From Thermoplasmata archaeon (GTDB lineage Archaea > Thermoplasmatota > Thermoplasmata > Lutacidiplasmatales > UBA184): a stretch of 8,459 nucleotides of DNA. The stretch lies in assembly GCA_030043865.1 (NCBI GenBank), contig JASHWZ010000137.1, positions 1 to 8,459 of the forward strand, written 5' to 3'. Below are positions 1-4,789 of the stretch, piece by piece. Numbering within the stretch: the stretch's first letter is position 1; every line of letters starts with the position of its first letter. The notes under the pieces were generated by a model. The model was not told the DNA's origin, made no database searches, and saw only the letters and a list, made by a program, of their open reading frames with translations. Made by a program: the position numbers and the translations under genes.

Positions 1-5
1 CGGTC

Positions 6-1616
6 TCACGGCGGACCACTCGGCCCGGCGGCGATCGAGTCGGGATCGACCACACCGGCGGTCCCGCGTCCGCCGGCCTCGGGGTCCTCCGCGGACGTGC
101 GGGGGACGTGGCCGGTGTAGAAGATCGAGAAGACGAACGCGACGAGGACGCACGCCGCGAGGACCAGGAAGATCTCGGAATAGGTCGTGACGAGAGCGTT
201 CTGGAGCTCGACCGGCGTCGTCGCCCCGGACGACAGCGCGCCCGCCCGCCAGGTCCCGAAGACCGTGAGGAGCGAGATGCCGACGGCGCCGCCGAGGCTC
301 TGCAGGAACCGGGTCACGCCGATCGCGGCGCCGACCTCCCGGGCCGGCGCCTCGTTCTGGACGGCGATCGTGATCCCCGAGAGCGAGAGCCCGAGACCAA
401 AGCCCATGGGGATCAGCGGGAGCACGAGCCCCCCCACCGGCAGGAAGCCGAACGCGAGGACCCAGAGCGGTGTGGAGGCCGTCAGGCCGGCCAGGGCGAG
501 GCCGACGAGCCCGGCGAGCAAGAGCGCCGGGGCGATCATCGTCCGATACGAGACTCGCAGGAGGATCTGCCCGCCGAGCGCGGCACCGAGGATCAGCGGG
601 ACCGCGAGGAAGTAGATCACGTCCCGCACGTCGCCCGCCGCGGCGGGGGAGTTCTGGAGCAGGACGATCCCCACGAACACCGAGAGGAACGTGATCATCG
701 CACTGAACACGACCCCCGTGAACAGCATCGCGCCACTGCTCGCGGCGATCACCCGCTGGGAGAGCAGGCGGAGCGGCACGAGCGGTTCGGCCGCGCGCAG
801 CTCGTAGACGAGGAACCCGGCGAACAGGACGACCGTCGCGGCGATGAGCGCGAGAATGCGCGGGTCCGTCCAGGCCCAGCCCGCGTCCGCGACCTGCACG
901 AGGGCGAGCATCAACGTCCCGACCCAGCCCGAGAGGAGGGCCGCGCCGGGGACGTCGAACGTGCCGCGGGAGTGCGGACGCATGGCGTCCACGAACAGGA
1001 GGACGACGAACGCCAGCGCGCCGAACGGCAGGTTGACGTAGAAGACCCACCGCCAGGTCGTGACCGCCACGATGGAGCTCCCGACGAGCGGCCCGAGCAC
1101 GATGGCGATGCCGGCGGCGCCCGAGAGGATGCCGGTGATCCGCGACCGAAGGCTCGGGGGGAACAGGACCGCCACCATCGCGATCGCGACCGGGAAGATC
1201 CCGCCCCCGCCGAACCCCTGGACGCCGCGGAAGACGATCAGCTCCGTGAGATTCTGGCTGAGTCCGGCGAGCGCGGAACCGACGATGAAGATCACGAGGC
1301 CGACCAAGAAGACGTTCCGGCGGCTCCCGATGTCGGAGAGGCGCGCGAAGATCGGGATCGCGATCGTGGACGAGATCAGGTAGGCGCTCACGACGAACGG
1401 CACCCCGTTGGTCGCCCGCAGGTCGGACGCGATCGTCGGCAGGACCGTCGAGACGACGAGGGAGTCCATCGCGCCCATCAGGATCGCGAGGAAGACCCCG
1501 AGGAGGACGAAGAACGGGGCGACCCCCCGCAGGCTCGAGAACATCGGTCGTCCGTCCTCGCCGTCGTCGGTCAGCGCCTTGACCCCCACCCTGGCCGCTC
1601 CCGTGTCCGTCATCAT
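6..1616 (-). CDS. DHA2-family MFS multidrug efflux transporter
   Basis: Predicted inner-membrane, proton-driven exporter of the drug:H+ antiporter-2 group, about 536 aa with roughly 14 hydrophobic segments, the usual count for DHA2. Numbering from the chosen start: an acidic residue in TM1 within MGAMDSLVVSTVLP (D51); motif A variant ARLSDIGSRR in the loop after TM2 (about 91-100); motif B FRGVQGFGGG (R130); motif C GIAIVLGPLVG (about 169-179) in TM5; and WRWVFYVNLPFG, typical of DHA2. The stop is TGA at 6-8. The most upstream ATG is at 1652 (548 aa) but has no Shine-Dalgarno. The ATG at 1616 has GGAG five bases before it and sits about 25 nt after the start site predicted by the TATA-like box at 1664-1672, so I prefer it; ATG 1613 is also possible. 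The gene is divergent from a TetR regulator, the classic arrangement for a controlled efflux pump. The family call is firm; the substrate cannot be read from sequence. Confidence 0.93.
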   Translation of the reverse strand: MMTDTGAARVGVKALTDDGEDGRPMFSSLRGVAPFFVLLGVFLAILMGAMDSLVVSTVLPTIASDLRATNGVPFVVSAYLISSTIAIPIFARLSDIGSRRNVFLVGLVIFIVGSALAGLSQNLTELIVFRGVQGFGGGGIFPVAIAMVAVLFPPSLRSRITGILSGAAGIAIVLGPLVGSSIVAVTTWRWVFYVNLPFGALAFVVLLFVDAMRPHSRGTFDVPGAALLSGWVGTLMLALVQVADAGWAWTDPRILALIAATVVLFAGFLVYELRAAEPLVPLRLLSQRVIAASSGAMLFTGVVFSAMITFLSVFVGIVLLQNSPAAAGDVRDVIYFLAVPLILGAALGGQILLRVSYRTMIAPALLLAGLVGLALAGLTASTPLWVLAFGFLPVGGLVLPLIPMGFGLGLSLSGITIAVQNEAPAREVGAAIGVTRFLQSLGGAVGISLLTVFGTWRAGALSSGATTPVELQNALVTTYSEIFLVLAACVLVAFVFSIFYTGHVPRTSAEDPEAGGRGTAGVVDPDSIAAGPSGPP

Positions 1617-1621
1617 CCCCG

Positions 1622-1625
1622 CTCC
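1622..1625 (-). promoter_or_regulatory. Shine-Dalgarno supporting MFS start at 1616
   Basis: On the minus strand GGAG lies five bases before the ATG at 1616 (GGAGCGGGGATG). The upstream ATG at 1652 is preceded by GACCATGAGTC, with no such motif. This is the main reason for choosing the shorter start. Confidence 0.5.
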
Positions 1626-1663
1626 GACTCGGTCGCCGAGTGCTCCGGACATGACTCATGGTC

Positions 1664-1672
1664 ATTAAAAAG
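1664..1672 (-). promoter_or_regulatory. TATA-like box for the MFS transporter gene
   Basis: The minus strand reads CTTTTTAAT here, an AT-rich island in very GC-rich DNA. An archaeal TATA box is usually centred about 26 bp before the transcript start. That puts initiation near 1641, which is inside the longest reading frame and about 25 nt before the ATG at 1616. The opposite-strand reading TTAAAAAG could in principle serve tetR, but a closer box exists for that gene. Confidence 0.45.
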
Positions 1673-1684
1673 TCTTACGGTCAC

Positions 1685-1707
1685 TTTACCGGGTCAAGGA
1701 AGGTAAA
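1685..1707. promoter_or_regulatory. Candidate TetR operator (inverted repeat over tetR promoter)
   Basis: TTTACC (1685-1690) and GGTAAA (1702-1707) form a perfect 6-bp inverted repeat with an 11-nt spacer, 23 bp overall and within the usual size range of TetR-family operators. The right arm overlaps the TATA-like box of the regulator gene, so a bound dimer would block that promoter. Three direct copies of GGTCA (1660-1664, 1679-1683, 1692-1696) lie in the same spacer. The repeat is seen directly; its role as an operator is inferred from position. Confidence 0.42.
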
Positions 1708-1710
1708 ATA
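1703..1710 (+). promoter_or_regulatory. TATA-like box for the tetR-ferredoxin operon
   Basis: GTAAAATA is preceded by purine-rich CAAGGAAG, which resembles an archaeal BRE. Its centre near 1707 predicts a transcript start near 1733, about 12 nt before the ATG at 1745 and just ahead of the GGAGG ribosome-binding site. The spacing supports a short-leader mRNA and the 1745 start. Confidence 0.5.
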
Positions 1711-1735
1711 CGCGCTCTTCATGGTCCCGCCGGCG

Positions 1736-1740
1736 GGAGG
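1736..1740 (+). promoter_or_regulatory. Shine-Dalgarno deciding the tetR start
   Basis: GGAGG lies four bases before the ATG at 1745. The in-frame ATGs at 1658 and 1721 lack a comparable site and fall upstream of the predicted transcript start. Confidence 0.6.
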
Positions 1741-1744
1741 GGCG

Positions 1745-2329
1745 ATGCCGAAGGTCGTGGTCGAGTACAAGGACCAGGCGCGCGACCGCATCGTAGACGC
1801 CGCGCTCGCCGTGTTCCACTCCAAGGGCTTCCGCTCCGCGACGATGGAGGACATCGCGAAGCAGATCGGCGTCAGCAAGGGCGCGATCTACCTCTACTTC
1901 CCGACGAAGACCGCGCTCCTGGCGCAGGTCCAGCAGCGGTCGAGGGAGCGGATCGTCACGGCGTGGCGGCGCTTGATCGAGACCGGGGACGTGGCCGAGG
2001 GGATCGCCCGGTCGATCGACGAGGTGTTGTCGGGGGAGGCCGACCCCGGGGTCTGGCACGAGCTGGTCGCCGAAGCGGCGACCGACCCCGAGATCCGCCA
2101 AGCCCTGCGCACCGACCACGACGAGGACCTCGTCGCGATGACCGACTTCCTCCGTCGCCTCGAGGCCCGGGGTCGGGTCCGCACGCTGCGCGACCCCAGG
2201 ACGGTCGCGGGGATCATCCTAGGACTCCTTCATGCCGCGGTGCTCGACTACATGCTTCGGGGACGGAAGGAGGAGTCTCGCGAGCTCCTGGTCCGCGAGC
2301 TTCGATATCTCCTCGAGAAGGGACGATGA
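1745..2329 (+). CDS. TetR/AcrR-family transcriptional regulator
   Basis: Predicted ligand-responsive, dimeric DNA-binding repressor of 194 aa, a normal TetR length. The N-terminal helix carries QARDRIVDAALAVFHSKGF (about 11-29). The helix-turn-helix is TMEDIAKQIGVSKGAIYLYF (33-52), with the family's conserved G-V-S-K-G-x-I-Y-x-Y-F pattern and the following F-x-x-K-x-x-L-L. The rest is the divergent all-helical ligand and dimer domain, which gives no clue to the ligand. An open frame extends upstream to ATG 1658, but the promoter and GGAGG favour 1745. The gene is divergent from an MFS exporter and its TGA overlaps the ATG of the ferredoxin gene, so those two are probably translationally coupled. 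The inverted repeat at 1685-1707 suggests self-repression and control of the exporter. Confidence 0.93.
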   Translation: MPKVVVEYKDQARDRIVDAALAVFHSKGFRSATMEDIAKQIGVSKGAIYLYFPTKTALLAQVQQRSRERIVTAWRRLIETGDVAEGIARSIDEVLSGEADPGVWHELVAEAATDPEIRQALRTDHDEDLVAMTDFLRRLEARGRVRTLRDPRTVAGIILGLLHAAVLDYMLRGRKEESRELLVRELRYLLEKGR

Positions 2330-2697
2330 CCGCGTCCGACGTGGACCTCGAGCTACCGGCGGGGTCACGCGACCCCGCGAAGGCCCGCCGCGCGGCGGTC
2401 GACCCCGCCCGCCCCGGAGAGAAGTGCCGCGCGCCCGCGGCGCGGTGGGCGCCCGCGATCGACCGCAACAAGTGCGAGGGAAAGAGCGATTGCGTCGACG
2501 TCTGCCCGTACTCGGTGTTCGAGCTCGGGACGCTCTCGGACGTTGAGTTCGACGCGCTCACGACCCTCGGTCGGCTGAAGGCCCGACGGCACGAGCGCCG
2601 GACCTCGCGCACGCCCCGGGCGGAGGCGTGCCGAGCCTGTGGCCTGTGCGTGGTCGCGTGCCCCGAGGACGCGATCTCCCTGGTCCTTCGACCGTGA
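2326..2697 (+). CDS. Ferredoxin, probable 7Fe (3Fe-4S/4Fe-4S) type
   Basis: Small soluble electron carrier of 123 aa with two cluster motifs. The second is a complete C-x2-C-x2-C-x3-C-P (C102, C105, C108, C112). The first reads C50-x5-C56-x3-C60-P: the second Cys position is Lys53. By the usual cross-coordination of two-cluster ferredoxins, C60 would complete the intact site, leaving C50, C56 and C112 for the other cluster. That is the pattern of a [3Fe-4S] centre. An extra Cys34 in the N-terminal extension could supply a missing ligand. About 40 residues separate the motifs, starting PYSVFEL and containing a basic LGRLKARRHERR stretch. The 45-residue N-terminal extension has no His, unlike Sulfolobus zinc-ferredoxins. 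The ATG at 2326 overlaps the tetR stop as ATGA; the longer frame upstream only shadows tetR. The redox partner is unknown. Confidence 0.85.
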   Translation: MTASDVDLELPAGSRDPAKARRAAVDPARPGEKCRAPAARWAPAIDRNKCEGKSDCVDVCPYSVFELGTLSDVEFDALTTLGRLKARRHERRTSRTPRAEACRACGLCVVACPEDAISLVLRP

Positions 2698-2716
2698 CCC
2701 CGCCCCCGTCCTCCGC

Positions 2717-3268
2717 CTAGGCGTCGCTCGGGGGCGGGCTCCATCCGGTCGTCTGGGCCCAGTCGTGCGCCCGGCGCAGGAGCGACCAGATCGTCGGCTC
2801 CTTCGCCCGCACGTACCCTTCCCGGTCATGGCGGAACGTCTCGGAAAGGCTCCACTTGACCCATGCGTAGTCGGCGGCCGCTTCGGCGTGGGTTCGCAGG
2901 AAGTCCCGCAGCAACAGGTTCAGTCGCTCATCGAAGCTCCCGGATTCGCGTACGTGGAGGTGGGTCGCCCGGCTGCCGAGCGGCCCGAGGAAGAACCGCT
3001 TCGTGCGGTCCGGGTTCTCCGGTCGGAAGCGGTACCGCAGCTCCTCCAGGGGACGCGCGTACGGTTCGGGGGGCGCGAGGGCCCGGACGGAGAGCTGGAT
3101 GTCGATGACGGGTTTCGCGTCCAGTCCGGGGACCGAGGTCGAACCGACGTGGTCGATCCGAACCGCGGTCGGACCGACGGCCGAGCGGAGCGCGGCGGCG
3201 GTCTCCCGGAACTCCTCGGGCCACGCCGGGTCGTACGGCACGAGGATGATCGGCTCCTCTTCGGACAG
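2717..3268 (-). CDS. GrpB family protein (UPF0157, nucleotidyltransferase fold)
   Basis: Member of the GrpB/UPF0157 family, which belongs to the nucleotidyltransferase superfamily and has no well-defined reaction. Numbered from the CTG start (183 aa), the signature is VRIDHVGSTSVPGL (36-49) followed by AKPVIDIQ (51-58), with H40, the G42-S43-T44 loop, K52 and D56. The N-terminal VPYDPAWPEEF and the later HLHVRE and W-x-x-KW-type segments also fit. The first ATG or GTG start is GTG 3241, but that would begin inside the VPYDPAWP segment, before which relatives normally have several residues. The in-frame CTG at 3268 has GGAGG five bases upstream and adds SEEEPIIL, so I prefer it. It ends at TAG 2717-2719, 19 nt from the convergent ferredoxin stop. 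It follows the SRPBCC gene by 12 nt and is probably co-transcribed with it. Confidence 0.88.
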   Translation of the reverse strand: MSEEEPIILVPYDPAWPEEFRETAAALRSAVGPTAVRIDHVGSTSVPGLDAKPVIDIQLSVRALAPPEPYARPLEELRYRFRPENPDRTKRFFLGPLGSRATHLHVRESGSFDERLNLLLRDFLRTHAEAAADYAWVKWSLSETFRHDREGYVRAKEPTIWSLLRRAHDWAQTTGWSPPPSDA

Positions 3269-3274
3269 GGGCGC

Positions 3275-3279
3275 CTCCG
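3275..3279 (-). promoter_or_regulatory. Shine-Dalgarno pointing to a CTG start for GrpB
   Basis: The minus strand reads TAG CC GGAGG CGCCC CTG: the site lies between the stop codon of the preceding gene (3281-3283) and the CTG at 3268, with a five-base spacer. For the alternative GTG at 3241 the nearest motif, AGAGGAG, is twelve bases away, which is long. Confidence 0.5.
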
Positions 3280-3280
3280 G

Positions 3281-3781
3281 CTAGCCGAGGGCGGGTCGGC
3301 CGCGGCGGAATCGAGACTCGATCTCCCCGGCGTACCGTTGCCAGACGGCGACCAACCGCTCCCGTGTCTCGTTCTTCGTCGGGTGCCGGGGCGTCACGTA
3401 CCGTTCCGTCACGAGGAGGTCGAGGCGGGTGCGACGCGGACCGACGGCGGTGAGACGGTAATCGACCGTCTCCCGGTCGTCCTCGTCGATCTGGTCGGTG
3501 TGCCACGCCCGGGGCGGGTCGAAGCGGAGCACGTCCACCGCTACGTCGGGGTCCTCGCGCCCCGTCGGCGTCAGGCGGATCCGCAAGCATCGGTGCGGAG
3601 ACAGACGGATCACCCGGAACTCACGACGCGGTCGCCGGGGCGATAGCCTCCAGTCGTCGCTCCGGTAGTCGGTGCACCAATCGTAGACGTACCGCATCGG
3701 CGCCGCGATCACGGTCGCGACCCGCACCGTCTGGGTCGCGTAGACCCGGTGACCCCTTCCCGGCACGCCGCGGTCAATCAC
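3281..3781 (-). CDS. SRPBCC (START/Bet v1-like) family protein
   Basis: Predicted cytoplasmic protein of 166 aa with the shape of the SRPBCC hydrophobic-ligand-binding fold. An N-terminal strand VRVATVIAAP (19-28) leads into a helix YVYDWCTDY (31-39). Antiparallel-strand stretches follow, including the pair DYRLTAVGPRRTRLDLLVTE (107-126). A long C-terminal helix, about ETRERLVAVWQRYAGEIESR (138-157), would close the cavity. The AAP...V..W.TD pattern is typical of polyketide-cyclase-like members. No ligand or enzymatic role can be assigned. The start is uncertain: GTG 3781 is the most upstream, and GTG 3766 or 3727 would remove the basic leader. None has a clear Shine-Dalgarno. It lies 43 nt after the 279-aa gene and 12 nt before GrpB, in the same direction. 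Confidence 0.75.
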   Translation of the reverse strand: MIDRGVPGRGHRVYATQTVRVATVIAAPMRYVYDWCTDYRSDDWRLSPRRPRREFRVIRLSPHRCLRIRLTPTGREDPDVAVDVLRFDPPRAWHTDQIDEDDRETVDYRLTAVGPRRTRLDLLVTERYVTPRHPTKNETRERLVAVWQRYAGEIESRFRRGRPALG

Positions 3782-3823
3782 GACCGGTATTCGACCGTTG
3801 GGGCCCGGACGCGGGGCGGGCGA

Positions 3824-4663
3824 TTAGGGCGACGCCTGACGGAACCATCGCTCGAGGTACGGGACCTCGGAGATTGGGGCGACGGTGCCGGGCTCTTCGC
3901 CACCCGGGAAGCGGCCCCGCTCGAACCGGACCCGGGCATCGCGCCAATTGGACGGCGTCTCGCCCTCGACCCGCACGACGTGCGTGAAGTGGTCGACCGC
4001 CGGCGGCCTTGCCCCGGCGTGGGCGACGTAGAGCGCGCATCGGGCCCAGGCGAACGCGGAGAGGATCGGAGCGAGCGTCTTCGCCGGGAACGACCCCGAG
4101 ATCCGGTCCACGTTCGTCACCGCGAGGACGTTCGTGGCGCCCGACGGCGACATCTCCCCCAGGATCTCCTGGATCGTCGAGGGGAGGCGCAGGAACTCCC
4201 CGAGGCGAGCGAGCATCGCCGGCGGCTCGTCGGAGCGCACGACATCGAAGATCGCCCGTCGCTTCGGGGACGCATCGGGCGCGAGACCGTGGTCGGGGTC
4301 CGCCGACCAGACCCGGCGCTCGTCGAGCCATCCCATCCGCACCGGGTCCCACGGAGAGCGCGGCTCGGACTTCGCCCGGAGGTCCAGCCAGAGGAACCGC
4401 GGGCTCGCCTGGCTCCCCAGGCCGTACAGCACGAGGTTCACGAGAGGGCGGGACTCCCCGTAGACGATCGCGGACGGCGCCGGCGGAGACCGCGGGCCTC
4501 CGGCCGGGCTCGCGCCGAGCGTCGACGGCGCGGCGAGCGTACGTCGGGGAGACGGTCCCCGCGCAGGGCGCGAGAGCGGGGTCCCTCGATCGTCGGCGAC
4601 CCGGGGCCGGTCGGCCGATACGTCGTCAAGCCAGCTGGATCGGCGGGGCGGGTCGGCGGTCAT
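3824..4663 (-). CDS. Conserved-looking hypothetical protein, possibly degenerate RecA/KaiC-like
   Basis: I do not recognise this 279-aa protein. Residues 1-65 are Pro/Arg/Ser/Ala-rich and probably disordered. From about 66 the sequence looks folded: AIVYGESRPLVNLVLYGLG, a strand FLWLDLR (90-96), and a hydrophobic strand TNVLAVTNVDRI (177-188) resembling a Walker B strand. A further strand CALYVAHAGA (209-218) is followed by VDHFTHVVRVEG (223-234), like the late strands of RecA/KaiC-type ATPases. No Walker A G-x4-GK-S/T is present, so ATP hydrolysis is not supported. Alternating strand and helix character, absence of a signal peptide and the TAA stop at 3824-3826 support a real cytoplasmic protein. 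The ATG at 4663 is the upstream start, with only a distant GGAG (11-base spacer). It lies 126 nt after the thermopsin stop and 43 nt before the SRPBCC gene. The RecA-like reading is inference. Confidence 0.7.
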   Translation of the reverse strand: MTADPPRRSSWLDDVSADRPRVADDRGTPLSRPARGPSPRRTLAAPSTLGASPAGGPRSPPAPSAIVYGESRPLVNLVLYGLGSQASPRFLWLDLRAKSEPRSPWDPVRMGWLDERRVWSADPDHGLAPDASPKRRAIFDVVRSDEPPAMLARLGEFLRLPSTIQEILGEMSPSGATNVLAVTNVDRISGSFPAKTLAPILSAFAWARCALYVAHAGARPPAVDHFTHVVRVEGETPSNWRDARVRFERGRFPGGEEPGTVAPISEVPYLERWFRQASP

Positions 4664-4727
4664 CGGGACTCTAGCTCCGGCCAGAGCCGTCCTGGCCCTT
4701 CAATGCACCCCGAACGACTTCGCCGTT

Positions 4728-4758
4728 CCGAACGGGTTCGGCCGGCCCCGGGGGCCGG
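4728..4758. repeat. Two abutting palindromes downstream of the thermopsin gene
   Basis: CCGAAC-GG-GTTCGG (4728-4741) is followed directly by a perfect 17-bp palindrome CCGGCCCC-G-GGGGCCGG (4742-4758). In the minus-strand transcript they would form two adjacent GC hairpins starting about 31 nt after the thermopsin stop. A short T4 run (4759-4762) comes before rather than after the stems, so this is not a classic intrinsic terminator. A 3'-end structure, processing site or protein-binding site between thermopsin and the next gene are all possible. Confidence 0.4.
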
Positions 4759-4789
4759 AAAAGGTTGTCGCGCGCGCAGGATCGGGCGC

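Noticed and set aside
1651..1659. ATGACTCAT odd palindrome at the upstream MFS ATG
   Set aside because: Short, and largely made by overlapping ATG/CAT codons. Weaker than the TTTACC-N11-GGTAAA repeat nearby.
108..1706. Rightward open frame (532 codons) opposite the MFS transporter
   Set aside because: Highly charged Arg/Glu/Asp composition with no hydrophobic core, while the opposite strand encodes a clear MFS transporter. Antisense shadow.
2698..2716. Possible bidirectional terminator between the convergent ferredoxin and GrpB stops
   Set aside because: The 19 nt are C-rich with no dyad and no T-run on either strand, so no terminator can be supported.
2717..3781. SRPBCC and GrpB lie in the same frame, split by one TAG and 13 codons, suggesting a read-through fusion or pyrrolysine codon
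   Set aside because: Both halves are complete, independent families, a Shine-Dalgarno follows the TAG, and GrpB itself ends in TAG. Two separate genes explain it better.
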